From contig PDHQ01000150.1 of NCBI GenBank assembly GCA_003339415.1, positions 19,885 to 83,884 on the forward strand: a stretch of DNA of 64,000 nt, read 5' to 3'. This stretch comes from Ophiocordyceps camponoti-saundersi (nom. inval.) (Eukaryota; Ascomycota; Sordariomycetes; Hypocreales; Ophiocordycipitaceae). The translations under genes were made by a program, and so were the position numbers. Of this stretch, positions 1 to 12,759 are shown one piece after another. How positions within the stretch are numbered: the stretch's first letter is position 1; every line of letters begins with the position of its first letter. The notes under the pieces were generated by a model, which was given only the letters and a program-made list of their open reading frames with translations, was not told the DNA's origin and did no database searches.

Positions 1-1480
1 TAAAGGTAAAGACTTCTTATATAGAGAGGGTATTAATTTCCTTATAGTTAGAGGCCTTAAATAGTTATCTTAAGGTAGTAATAATACCTTATTACCGTAA
101 TCGTATAGTAAATATATAGTTATCTTTTTCCTTCGTAGTAACGAATATAGAGGGAAAAGCTTTATATAAGTCTTTATTATACGGGGGTATAATCGGGATT
201 TCGAACTATACCTTTTTCTCTATAAGTATAGTAAGGAGGGAGCGGAGATAAGGTTTAACCTATATTATATAAAATCTAGTCGGTTTTATAAGAAATTTAA
301 GGATAATATCCTAGCCGTCGAAATTAGAAATACGGAAAAGACTTTACTATTTATCCTTTTTACGCTAAATAAGAACTTTACTTTAAAAGGAAAGTAATAA
401 AATATCGTATAAGTTAAGTCCGTTTTAGGTATAGAGAGCGCGTAAAATATCCGCTTAAGCCTTAATTTATTATACTTATATTATAGCGCGCTTAATCGCT
501 TAGGCTCTTATAGTAATATTAGGGGCCGGGGGCGAGTTATATAAAATATAGGAGTAAGCGCTAAAAACGAGAAATATCGGAATAAAACCGTTTAATCCGG
601 CTATATCGTTAATAGCTTTAATAGCTATTTAAAAGATAGTTATATTATTAGTCTTAGTACTAATTTCTTATCGTAGGATATCGTACGCCCGCCTAAGAGG
701 GGCGTATATACGTTCGACCTTGCTAATCGCCTAATACGCTTCGACGGGCACTTCCTTATATATAGTGCCGAGTAGTTTCGTATTCGTATAAAACTCTAAA
801 AAGGAAAAGTTAGTCCTAGCATCGTAGGAGATAATATCTAGTAAGCCTTAATATATATAAATCTAATATTTATATAAGGTATTCTAAGTATCTACCGCCG
901 ATATATTTCGTACGAAGGCGGCTACTTAGAAGGATATAGCTTCGTTAATAGTATATAGGACCGGCCTACTATAAAGGTAAAAAACGTTAATAACTAGCAA
1001 GTAGTTAAAATCGCAGTTATCTTTAAGGGAAAATTTAAATTACTAAGGTTTTAAGTTATATAACTAATATTAGTAATATAAACGTTAGATTAACTTAAGG
1101 GCTACGGGGGTTATATCCGAAAAACTAGCTTTTTTTAGTAAGTTATAAAGCTATTATATTTAAGGGTAGCTAAAATATCGGTAAAGCTATCGTAACTTTT
1201 ATTTTATATAGTATAACGTAGATTCTTATTTAGAGACGTTAAAGAATAGATATCCCTATTTCCTAATAATAGGAACTATTATATTATCGTATTATACGAT
1301 AATATCCCTTATATTATCGTAGAAGGCACGAAGGCGGTTAGTATCTTTAAGATAGAAAAGGAACGGGGTAGCAGTATTAAGAATATAATATAGGACTTTG
1401 CCGAGGGGGTTTCGTATAATAATAGTTTTAATTAGCTAAGTAAGTTCTAAGGAGCCGAAACGGATTATATTCTTAGTCGG
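1..1480 (-). pseudogene. Copia-301 integrase and start of reverse transcriptase, RIP-degraded (copy A)
   Basis: Minus-strand translation gives the copia integrase core and its C-terminal arm. Near 1045-1003 the frame reads FSLKDNCDFN and continues LLVINVFYL, the stretch with the first catalytic Asp (now Asn). Near 720-660 it reads VERIYAPLRRAYDIL, the conserved region after the core. The left end of the window falls just into the start of reverse transcriptase. Stops are TAA or TAG at former Gln and Trp codons. The equivalent in copy 1 is about 11340-12819. This copy keeps a TGC Cys codon that the others have lost. Confidence 0.85.
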
Positions 1481-3748
1481 GGTTTAGTTAATAGTTATAT
1501 AAGGGTATTCCTAGATATAAGCTTCTACCTATAGTTTACTTATAGTTAAGATTTATATAGCTCCTATATCTTAAAGCTCGCCTTAGTATATTATACGATA
1601 CGTATCGGAAAGGAGGAATTATTCCGTAGGAATTAATAAGGCTTATAATTAATAGATATTATCGCTTATAAGGCGGTATATATAAGCCGCTATAATAAAA
1701 AATAAAACTACGTTTTCGCCGCTAATAATTTTTTCTTTAATATCGGAGTTTTCGTTATACGATTATAAAAACTAGGAATCTTATTTATTAGAACCTTTAT
1801 ATAATAGGAGAAATACGCTAAATTCTTCCTCCGTAAGGGGGTCTTAGCTAGTTTCTTTATAATTAATAAGGTATTACTTACGTACGCGTTAGATATTATC
1901 TAACTTATAGTTTATAAACTAATATTTTTCTTTTTTATATACGAAGTACCTTCGTATTATATAAGGTTAGAACTAGCGTTACTATAGGGAAAAACGTTAT
2001 ATAGGGGGCGATTATTATTAGCGGGGAGTAAAAGAAGATTATCTAAGGTTCGTATAATACTTATTATAATTAAGGTAGCGCTATTTAATAAAAAACTAGT
2101 TAGTAGTTTTATCCGTAATAATAGTAAGGGAGGAACGAAAGCGATTAATAAATATTTTATACGATATATCTTAGAATATTATAGCTAATTTAAATTCTAG
2201 AACGCTACGATAAGCTTATACGATAATAGTAAAAAGTTACTTTTCTCCTTAATAGTTAGATTTAAGAGCTTGTTAAATAAGTCGGAGTTTATTAAGGAGG
2301 GTATCGAGTAAATCTATTATAGTTTTATCGGGGTTTTCTTATCGTATAATATTAAAAGAAAAAGTAGTCTAATCTATCTAATATAATAAATAGTTCGTAT
2401 AAGTATTAAAGTATATATTTAAAAAAGTATAAATTTTATCCTATCTTTTATCTAATCTAATAAAATATAAATAATAGTCCTAAGCTTTATCTAAAAAGAT
2501 ATCCGGAAAAATAGCGTAGAATTAATCTTCCGTTATATTAATATAAGAGTAATAGCTAATAAAAATCCTAGCCTTATCGATTAGTATATCGTACGGCCGC
2601 CTTATATAGTTCTAATCTTTTCGCTAACTTTTAAGAAAGGCGGTAACCTTATCTAGGGAGATTAGTCTATTTGCTACCTTTCGTATTAGTAATAGTGCGT
2701 AAACTTATATAATACTTATTAAGGCTTAATTTATCGGTTCCGGGAGGGTCTAAGTTAAGGTTACTAAAGGTAGCTATATATTTAAGTTATATAAAGTAAT
2801 TAATTTCTACGTAAGGGTTATACGAAGTAAGGGTTTAGCTAAGATACTTCGTAGTAGCTATATTAAGATATATCTTAACTTAGGGGGCTATGCTAAGTAT
2901 AAAGCTTATATCGTATAATTTAGAAAAGTTAGTTCGGAAAAGGGGGGGTAGTTTAACTATATAGAAGGGGCTCCTTACGGGTTAGGGCGTAAAACGTTTT
3001 CCGGTTTAGTCTTAAGGAGTCGTATAAATTATTTAATTAATATACCGTTTCTAATAAGCGGGATATATCGTGCGATTATAATTTAAGTTAGTTTTTTTAA
3101 GAATATATAGTAGATATATTTTAGCTAGTAGTAGGTCTATCTTTAAAGTTCCGATTAGATCATACGAAGAAGGTTTTCCTTATAAAGGTTAAAGTATATA
3201 ATATCGTATATTTACTAAATAATAAACGTTATTAATTTAATCTTATCGGGAGGTTATATAAGGTCGGGTTATATATTCTAATAGAGCGGGTTCGTGCTTT
3301 AAGTCTAAATATAAGGGTTAACTTTACTTCTTTCTATTATTTCGTTATATAAAGCTAAAGTCTTATTTATTACTATCGTTATAGTTAATATATTTGCTAC
3401 TTCTTATTTAACTTCTAAGGTTATAGAAGCTATATTATCGTTATTACGTTTCCGGAACGCTATTAAAGGTAATATTATACGACTAGCAAAAAGTACTAGG
3501 CTAAGTATAACTCTTCGGTAAGGACTTTATTATTAGTAAGTATTATATATTACCTTAATCTTTTAGTCTTAATAGTAGCACCGGGTAAAAAATAGCTCTT
3601 CGGTAAGAACTAATATTAAGAAGTAGGGTAAAAGTATAGGTATTAGTCGATAGCGAGCATATAGGCTTTTCGGTATTATATAATACCCGTCTCGTTATTT
3701 TAGCTAATCTATAGTTAACTAATAATAACTAGTATAACTATTAATTAG
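1481..3748 (-). pseudogene. Copia-301 gag/5' coding region, degraded (copy A)
   Basis: This is the internal sequence between the 5' LTR and integrase. By position in a Ty1/copia element it should hold gag and the start of pol (protease). I could not recognise a zinc knuckle or protease motif through the mutations. It aligns along its whole length with 9071-11340 and 28935-31200. The role is inferred from position only. Confidence 0.5.
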
Positions 3749-4049
3749 TATTAAGTAGTTTTTATACGTACGTATAAGTAAGAGAAAGCAAAGGTAACCT
3801 ATATTAAGTATAATTAGAGATAGATACCCTTCCTTTATCGTACGAGGAAGAGCGGCTATATAGCTAGATAATACTCTACTTCTATACCCTCCTTCTTCTT
3901 ATCTAAGCTACCTCCTACCTCCTAAGTCGTACGAGGTATAACTTAGGTAGTAATATATGTTTCGTTAGAGGCTTCCCTATATCCGTGCTATCCTCTATAT
4001 ATATATCGTATATTAGATATAAAGGGGTATAGAGAGATAATATCTAATA
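3749..4049 (-). repeat. 5' LTR of Copia-301 copy A (301 bp)
   Basis: This is the reverse complement of the LTRs at 8770-9070, 15749-16049, 28634-28934 and 35633-35933. All five are exactly 301 bp long. The outer terminus at 4049 reads inward as TATTAGATATT, derived from TGTTAG. The inner end reads ...TTAATA, derived from ...TTAACA. Confidence 0.93.
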
Positions 4050-6550
4050 GGTAGTATTTTCTAAATCCTCCTATAACGTTATTTAATTCTAGAAAACCTT
4101 CTTTACTTTCCGCGGAAAAGGAAAAAATAGTATAGATAGTTAATAATATACTTTACTTTTATAATATTATACCTTAAAACCTAAATTACCTTAGATATAT
4201 TAACTTAGATAATAATTTATAATTATATAATTAATTAAACTTATAGAAATTATTTAGATAATAAGTTAGGTTATAAGCTAAAAATATTAAATAGTTTAAA
4301 CTTACTAATATTTTTAATATTACTTTTAATTAGATTAAAGAAATTAATTAAATTATTATTTACTAGAGTATTAACCGATTTATAAACGCTTTAAAATAAG
4401 TTACCGCCTAAAGTAAGGATTATATAGATAAACTTATATAACTTATTCCTTTTTTTTTAGAGGTTATATTATAAAATAGTATTTTAGAGATTTAGACCCT
4501 TAGATTAAATTAGAACTTACTTTTCCTAGCTTTAAAATTTAAAAATAAGTAAAAGCTTTTTAGAAAAAATTTACTATTTAACCTAATATTACTACTCTTA
4601 CTATATAAAAATAAAGCTTTATATTTTAGAATATACTTACTAAAAAGGATTTCCGATTATAAATATTTAAAATAAAAAGAATAGCTTAAGTAGCTTTTTA
4701 TTTTAAATAATCTATATTAATAATTATCTTCTCTTAACTTAATATCTTACTCTAAGAAACTTTCTAATAGCTAACTAATAAAGATATTTTAGATAACTAA
4801 CTATATAAATATAAATAACTTATTCTAAACCTCTAAATTAAGCTAATTAAAGGAATTTTAGGTAATTTATAAAATAACGCTACTTAATATATAGCTTTAA
4901 GTTAATTACCTTAATATAAATATAAGGTAAGTAATTTTAAGAAGAAATCTTTACGAAATCCGGACTACTAACTAGATCGTAAACTAAATAATTTCCCTAG
5001 AAAGCTAATAAATAATACCCGGAAACTTTTCGATAAGAATATTAAGTTTAAAGTAAAGATAAAATAGCTTTTCCTAAAGAAAAACGGAGAAGGCTTAAAA
5101 GGTAATCCTATCCTTATTAATCTTATTTATAAACTTACTAAATAAAATCCTAATATCGATAAAGTCTTTATAATCTTTTCTAAGATATATAATATAATCT
5201 TTAATATTTTAAAATATAATCTAAACGATAAAACTAACTTATCTAAATTATCTAAAGCCGAAAAAAATAAGTAATTAGCTAATAACTTATATTATCTTAT
5301 TTCGGATTTTAAGAAATATAAGATAAAACCTTTTAATATTATTAAAAACCTCCTTTTTAAAAACCTTCCTATTATTAAAGCTACTCCTTAGATAATTAAT
5401 TTTCCTATAAAATAAGTTTTTTATTTTTCCTATACGAAGATTTTAGTATTCGGTAAAAATAAACCTTTTAACGCTATAAAAATATATATTAATATTAAAG
5501 TAAATAGATTCCTTATTAAAAAGGACTTACTTAATAAGTTTAATAATATTAACTATAATCTAATAATAATTTAAAGCTTAAATAGTATTAGATTAGCCTT
5601 AACTTATAGTTAAGCTACCTTTACTTTATATATTATTAGCAAAATTAATAATAAGTTTTACGTTAGTAAGTTTAAAGCTAGCGCTTAAGTTATTAAGTAT
5701 CTTTTTACCGGAGTTTTATTAAGATAAGTATTCTTAATCCCTTATAGAATTAATATTCTTAAGTTTTAATAAGAGCTTAAGATTTAACTTTATAAAGGAA
5801 TATATATCGAATACTATTCTATTTATAGAGGACTAGCTATTCGTAAATATATAATAGCCGCTTTAGTAATAATAATCCCTCCTTTTTTAATAAGTATAAT
5901 TCTAATATTAATTAAAGATCCTTCTAAGAATCGTAACCTTATCTTCTTCCTTAACTTTTATTTCCTCTTAAGTTTAATTATTCGTAATTACTTCTATTTA
6001 ACTATCTTTAACTTAAGTAATAAATTAATCTTTTTTAAATAAAAAGAAAAGGTTAATATTATATTAAATCTTAACGATTAATTTTCTTTTATAATCCTTT
6101 AATAAATTACTAAGAAAGACTCTTTAGATAACCCCGATAAATATTTAACGCTAGATTCTTTTTTAAACTAAATAATATTATTTAATAAAACTAATACTAA
6201 CTTACTTTTTATTAATATCTCGGATTTAAATTAACCTTATTAGTTAGGTATCTCTAAGATACCCGATATCTCGGAAATCGAAGGAGAATACGGCGTTAAA
6301 ATCTATATATTAGATCCTTAATTATCTAAAAAAGTAAAATAACTTTATAATTCCCTTCTAAAACTCTAAGAAGATATTAAACTAATTAATCTGCCCCCTA
6401 AGCGATATTTAAAAATCCCCCTTATTAATAATTAGTATAAAAAGAAACTTAGTTTATATCCTTATTTACTAAATAAACCTAATTAGGATTTCTTTAATAA
6501 AAAGTATAACGATATATATTTATAAGGTAAAATAGAATAGGCGCTTAAAG
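4050..6550 (+). pseudogene. Gypsy-594 gag/protease region, degraded (copy 1)
   Basis: This aligns with 26137-28590 of copy 2. Its position, before reverse transcriptase, fits the end of gag and the protease. The plus-strand frames are heavily broken by TAA, and no CCHC knuckle or protease active site could be read with confidence. A lysine- and asparagine-rich stretch about 4930-5300 fits a gag-like or linker protein. The function is inferred from position. Confidence 0.5.
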
Positions 6551-6559
6551 CTTTACCTT

Positions 6560-7760
6560 TCGCTAGCTTATATTTTATTATTTAAAGAAAAGGTAAATTA
6601 TATATTATTAATAATTTATAAGCTTTAAATAGCGTAGCTATTCTTAATATATATATCTAATACCTCTCCCTTAAGATATAATTTATAAATTAGCGGGTAA
6701 AAAAGTTATCTCTATTATTAATACTCGAAGCTTTTTCTATTAGTTTCTTATTTATCTAAATTACTAAGAGCGGTTTATAATTACTTCTTACCGCGGATTA
6801 GAGAGGGCTATAATCGCTCTTATAAGGTATAAAAATTCGCTTACTTATATATAAAGATTTATTAATTATATTCTCTAACTATATAAAATATACGCTATTA
6901 GATATATTAACGATATAGTAATCTTCTCCGATTTTTTAGAAGATTACGTTAAGTATCTATTTACTATATTTAATCTTTTCGTTAGTATAAATCTTTCCCT
7001 CTCCGCTTCTAAATTATTCCTTTATTACTTATTTATAGAAATATTAAGGTATTATATTAACGGATTCGTACTAATAAATACTTAATCTTAGGTAAAAGCC
7101 TTATAAGATATTAAGTTTTTTAATACCTTATAATATCTTAAGTAGTAAATTAGATTAGTTAAATAAATAAAATATCTTATTCCTTATTTTATATAATAAA
7201 TTAACTTTTTTTAGAAATATAAAATAATAATATTCTAAAAAAAATAGGAAAATAAAATACCTATTATTAAACTAAAAAAAAATACCTTTACTTTTTAATT
7301 TAAAATTATCCTAATAAAGGAAAAAACTAACTATTTTAATAATATTATTAATACTTTTTATAATAACGCTACTTTTAGTTAGTTTTTTCCTAATTATTAA
7401 CTTTTTTTATAAATTAATATTTTCTAAAAAAATAGTTTTATAGCTTATCTTTTCTATATTAATAATAAGGAATCTTAGAAATTATTTTTAGCTCCGCTTT
7501 AGTAGTTTATTAAACCTATCTATTATCTTAATTATACCCTTAAACTAGCCGAAATTAAATACTAGCTAATTAAACTTAAGATCTTCTACTTAATATAAGC
7601 TTATTATAAACTCCGGACTTATTTAATTAGAACCTAGAAACCGAAAATTATAATTTTTATAGATTATACCGCGATTTTAGTAATTATAAAATAAACCTCT
7701 CCTTTTACTATTAATATAAGGAGTAATAATTACCTTACTCTCGCTTTTTAATTTCTAAGT
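6560..7760 (+). pseudogene. Gypsy-594 reverse transcriptase and RNase H, degraded (copy 1)
   Basis: At about 6565-6640 the frame reads FASLYFIIQRKGKLYIINNL then QALNSVAI, the fingers and the LN motif of Ty3/gypsy reverse transcriptase. At 6880-6935 it reads AIRYINDIVIFSDFLED, the YxDD box. The first Asp of that box is now Asn (AAC at 6909-6911), a G-to-A change after T as expected from RIP on the opposite strand. RNase H follows at about 7500-7690 with KLEIFYL..AYY and FIDYTA, derived from a TDH-type motif. The sequence resembles pol of common fungal gypsy elements. It is inactive. A small frame change occurs near 6650. Confidence 0.9.
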
Positions 7761-7764
7761 TAAT

Positions 7765-8769
7765 ATCCTCTTAAAGTTTAATATATCTTAGGTATTTTTA
7801 ATATTCTTATAAACTCTCTCTTACGCCTCCCCTTAAAAGTAATCCTAGAAAAAAAATAAGAAAAACTTAAGGATATTTAGGAAAATTATATTAATTAGAA
7901 CTATATACTTATTTCCTTAAAAGCTATTCTTAATAACGCCTTCTAACGTAAGATTTCCGAAAGATATTTTCTTAATATATAATAATCTAAAATCTTAGAG
8001 TAACTTAGAAATAAAAACTTTTAGGAAAGACTCCCTTTTATCTAAGCAAATAGCTTATTATATCTTAAAAATATTAATAGTTAATAATAACTTTATATTC
8101 CTAAAAACTATATTAAAGAAATTATTTCTAAGTATTATTTTTATAAATTTTATACTAATTAAAAATATATATAAGCTAAACTCTCCTTTAGTTTTATTAT
8201 TCCTTAATTAAAAAAAAGATTAATAATTTTATAAATAAATACGATTTTTATAAATAAAATTAAACTAATAAATAGCCTCCTTTTAGGGAAATAGTTTCTA
8301 TTTATTCCCCGGCGATCCTTTTTTATACGATTATAATAAACTTTATTACTAGACTCCTTTTAATCTTTTCGGAAAACTTACCTTAGTTTAAACTTAAAAA
8401 AAAGTTTTATAATACCCTCCTTACTATTACTAATAAGTTCTCGAAAATATATATTTTAACCTCTAAATACGATTACTTTACCGCCGAAAAATAAGCTTAG
8501 CGGCTATATTATAAGCTTACTTATTATAATTAGGGACTCCTAAAGTAAATTATCTTTAATTAGGATCTAAAATTTATATTTAAGCTTTAGAGAACCTTAT
8601 AGTTTACCTTTAGTACTAAACTTCTAATATCGATTATATATTACCTTTAAACTAATAGTTTATCTAAAAAATAAAACTAAACTATTAAAATTACTCTTAG
8701 ATTTTTCGCTGCTAATTTCTTAATAAAGCGATAAATTAACGCCTTATTAGCTTTTTAGTTTTCTTTTAA
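7765..8769 (+). pseudogene. Gypsy-594 integrase, N-terminal and core part (copy 1), interrupted at 8769
   Basis: The frame at about 8430-8600 reads LLTITNKFSKIYIL, then a stretch derived from the ISDRD..F motif around the second catalytic Asp, then FKLWRTL. That is the gypsy integrase core. The coding sequence is cut at 8769 by Copia-301 copy 1 and resumes at 16055. The target site reads CTTAA in the uninterrupted copy 2, and flanks here are TTTAA (8765-8769) and CTTAA (16050-16054). Confidence 0.85.
8765..8769. repeat. Left TSD of Copia-301 copy 1
   Basis: TTTAA here and CTTAA at 16050-16054 flank the element. They differ by one C-to-T change. Gypsy-594 copy 2 has an uninterrupted TTACTTAATAA at this point, which confirms the site. 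Confidence 0.85.
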
Positions 8770-9070
8770 TATTAGATATTATCTCTCTATACCCCTTTAT
8801 ATTTACTATATAATATATATATAAAAGATAGTATAGATATAGGGAAGCCTCTAATAAAATATATATTACTACCTAAGTTATACCTTATACGACTTAGGAG
8901 GTAAGAGGTAGCTTAGATAAGAAAAAGGAGGGTATAGAAGTAAAGTATTATCTAGCTATATAGCCGCTCTTCCTTATATAATAAAGGAAAGGTATCTATT
9001 TTTAATTATACTTAATTTAAGTTACTTTTACTTTCTCTTACCTATATATATATATATAAATTACTTAATA
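8770..9070 (+). repeat. 5' LTR of Copia-301 copy 1 (301 bp)
   Basis: It begins TATTAGATATT (from TGTTAG) and ends CTTAATA (from CTTAACA). It matches 15749-16049 along its full length. Confidence 0.95.
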
Positions 9071-11339
9071 TTAATTAGTAATTATACTAGTTATTATTAG
9101 TTAACTATAGATTAGCTAAAATAATAAGATAGGTATTATATAATACTAAAAAGCTCCTATACTCGCTATTAACTAATATATATATTTTTACCTTACTTCT
9201 CGATATTAGTTTTTACTAAAAAGCTATTTTTACCTAATACTACTATTAAGATTAAAAGATTAAGGTAATATATAATACTTACTAATAATAAAATCCTTAC
9301 TAAAAAGCTATATTTAGCTTAGTACTTTTTACTAGTTATATAATATTATTTTTAATAGCGTTCCGGAAACGTAATAACGATAATATAGCTTCTATAACCT
9401 TAGAAATTAAATAGGAAGTAGTAAATATATTAATTATAACGATAGTAATAAATAAGATTTTAGCTTCGTATAATAAAATAATAGAAAAAAGCGAAGTTAA
9501 CCCTTATATTTAAACTTAAAATATAAACCCGGTTTATTAGGATATATAACCCGACCTTATATAACCTCCCGATAAGGTTAAATTAATAATATTTATTACT
9601 TAGTAAATATATAATATTATTTACTTTAACTTTTATAAAAATAACCTTTTTTATATAATCTAATTAGAATTTTAAGGATAGACCTATTACTAGCTAAAAT
9701 ATATTTACCGTATATTTTTAAAAAAACTAACTTAAATTATAGTTATATAATATATCCCGCTTATTAGAAACGGTATATTAATTAAACGCTTTATATAACT
9801 CCTTAAGATTAAACCGGAAAACGTTTTACCCCCTAACTTATAAAAAGCCCTTTTTATATAGTTAGACTACCCCCCTTTTCTAAACTAACTCTTCTAAATT
9901 ATATAATATAAGCTTTATATTTAGTATAGCCCCCCAAGTTAAGATATATCTTAATATAGCTATTACGAAGTATTTTAGCCGAACCCCTATTTCGTATCAC
10001 TTATACGTAAGAGTTAACTACTTTATATAACTTAAATATATAGCTACCCTCGGTAACCTTAACTTAGACCCTCCTAAAACCGATAAATTAAGCCTTAATA
10101 AGTATTATATAAGTTTATATATTACTATTAATACGAAAAGTAATAAATAAACTAATCTTTTTAAATAAGGTTACTACCTTCCTTAAAAGTTAGTAAAAAA
10201 ATTAGAACTATATAAAGCGGCTATATAATATACTAATCGATAAGGCTAGGATTTTTATTAGCTATTACTCTTATATTAGTATAATAGAAGATTAATTTTA
10301 CGCTATTTTTTTAGATATCTTTTTAGATAAAGCTTAGAATTATTATTTATATTTTATTAGATTAGATAAATAATAAGATAAAATTTATACTTTTTTAGAT
10401 ATATATTTTAATACTTATACGAACTATTCGTTATATTAGATAAATTAAATTACTTTTTTTTTTAATATTATATAATAAGAAAACCCCGATAAAACTATAA
10501 TAAATTTACTTAATACCCTCCTTAATAAACTTTAACTTATTTAATAAGCTTTTAAACCTAACTATTAAGGAGAAAAGTAACTTTTTACTATTATTATATA
10601 AGCTTATTATAGCGTTCTAGAACTTAAATTAGCTATAATATTCTAAAATATATTATATAAAATATTTATTAATTACCTCCGTTCCTCCCTTATTATTATT
10701 ATAAATAAAACTACTAACTAATTCTTTATTAAATAACGCTACCTTAAGTATAATAAGTATTATACGAACTCCGGATAATCTTCTTTTACTCCCCGCTAAT
10801 AACGATCGCCCTTTATATAACGTTTTTCCTTATAGTAACGCCGGTTCTAACCTTATATAATACGAAGATATTTTATATATAAAAAGAAAAGATATTAATT
10901 TATAAATTATAAATTAGATAATATCTAACGCGTACGTAAGTAATATTTTACTAATTATAAAGAAATTAGCTAGGACCTCCTTATAGAGGAAGAATTTAGC
11001 GTATTCCTTCTATTATACGAAAGTTCTAATAAATAAGATTCCTAGTTTTTATAATTATATAATAAAAACTCCGATATTAAAGAAGAAATTATTAGTAGCA
11101 AAAACGCGGTTTTATTTTTTATTATAGTAGCTTATATATACCGCCTTACTAGCGATAATATTTACTAACTAAAAGCCTTAGCGGTTTCCGCGGAATAATT
11201 CCTCCTTTCCGATATATATTATATAACGTACTAAGGTAAGCTTTAAAATATAAAAGCTATATAAATCTTAACTATAGGTAAACTATAAGTAGAAGCTTAT
11301 ATTTAGAAATACCCTTATATAATTATTAACTAAACCTTA
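9071..11339 (+). pseudogene. Copia-301 gag/5' coding region, degraded (copy 1)
   Basis: Sequence between the 5' LTR and integrase, colinear with copies A and 2. A gag-type protein and protease are expected here, but I read no diagnostic motif. Frames on the plus strand carry TAA/TAG at high density. The assignment rests on position. Confidence 0.5.
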
Positions 11340-12759
11340 ACTAAGAATATAATTTATTTTAGCTTTTTAGAACTTATTAAGCTAATTAGAACTATTATTA
11401 TATAAAACCCCCTTAGCAAAGTCTTCTATTATATTTTTAATATTTTTACCCCGTTCTTTTTCTATCTTAAAAATACTAACTACTTTTATACCTTTTACGG
11501 TAATATAAGGGATATTATCGTATAATACGATAATATAATAGTTCCTATTATTAGGAAATAAGGATATTTATTTTTTAATATCTTAAAGTAAGAATTTATA
11601 TTATATTATATAAAATAAAAGTTACGATAGCTTTACTAATATTTTAGCTACCCTTATATATAATAGCTTTATAACTTATTAAAAAAAGCTAGTTTTTTAG
11701 ATATAACCCTTATAGCTCTTAAGTTAATTTAATATTTATATTATTAATACTAATTATATAATTTAAAACTTTAGTAATTTAAATTCTCCCTTAAAAATAA
11801 TTATAACTTTAATTACTTACTAGTTATTAATATTTTTTACCTTAACGGTAAGTTAGTCCTATACGCTATTAACGAAGCTATATTTTTCTAAGCTGCCGCC
11901 TTTATATAAAATATATCGGCGGTAAATACTTAAAATACCTTATATAAGTGCTAGATTTATATATACTAAGGCTTATTAGATATTATCTCCTATAATACTA
12001 AGACTAACTTTTCCTTTTTAAAATTTTATATAAATGCGAAATTACTTAGTATTATATATAAAAAAATACCCGTTAAAGCGTATTAGGCGATCGGTAAGGT
12101 TAAATATATATACGCCCCTTTTAAGCGGGCGTATAATACCTTATAATAAGAAATTAGTACTAAGACCGATAATATAATTATTTTTTAAATAGCTATTAAG
12201 GCTATTAATAATATAGCTAGATTAGATAGCCTTATTTTAATATTTCTTATTTTTAGCGCTTACCCCTATATTTCGTATAACTTACCCCCGGCCCTTAATA
12301 TTACTATAAGAGCCTAAGTAATTTAGCGCGCTATAAAATAGGTATAATAAATTAAGGCTTAAGCGGATATTTTATACGCTCTCTATACCCGAAATAAACC
12401 TAACTTATATAACGTTTTATCGCTCCTTTTTTAAAGCGAAGTTCTTATTTAGCGTAAAAAGGATAAATAGTAAAGTCTTTTCTATATTTCTAGTTTTAAT
12501 AGCTAGGATATTATTTTTAAACTCCTTATAGGACTAACTAGATTTTATATAATATAAGTTAAACCCTATCTCCGCTCCCTCCCTATTATACTTATAAAGA
12601 AAAAAGTATAGTTTAAAATCCCGATTATACCCTTATATAATAAAGACTTATATAAAGCTTTTCCCTTTATATTTATTATTATAAAGGAAAAAGATAACTA
12701 TATACTTACTATATAATTACGGTAATAAGGTATTATTATTATTTTAGGATAACTATTTA
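11340..12759 (+). pseudogene. Copia-301 integrase, degraded (copy 1)
   Basis: Frame 0 at 11784 onward reads FSLKNNYNFNYLLVINIFYL, the first part of the copia integrase core. The catalytic Asp in VxD has become Asn. Near 12093-12140 GKVKYIYAPFKRAYNT derives from the GKVERYH.PLRRAY stretch typical of fungal copia elements. Further on comes a region derived from the conserved Leu/Pro-rich segment before reverse transcriptase (about 12230-12400). Integrase would join element cDNA into the host genome. It is non-functional here. Confidence 0.85.

Larger units (their letters stand above)
1..4049 (-). mobile_element. Copia-301 copy A, partial Ty1/copia LTR retrotransposon, right part only in window
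   Basis: Bases 1-4049 are the reverse complement of about 8770-12819 (copy 1) and match copy 2 at 28634 onward. The copy lies on the minus strand with its 5' LTR at the right (3749-4049). It runs through the gag region and integrase into the first part of reverse transcriptase before leaving the window, so roughly 3.2 kb including its 3' LTR lie to the left. It sits inside Gypsy-594 copy 1: the sequence right of its LTR (4050 onward) continues as in Gypsy-594 copy 2 at about 26137. It looks less RIP-mutated than copies 1 and 2, keeping more G and C at many aligned positions. Confidence 0.93.

Noticed and set aside
9071..9100. tRNA primer binding sites next to the 5' LTRs
   Set aside because: Sequences after the 5' LTRs of Copia-301, Gypsy-594, Gypsy-197 and Gag-210 show no convincing TGG-type match. 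RIP turns TGG into TAG or TAA, so they cannot be assigned safely.
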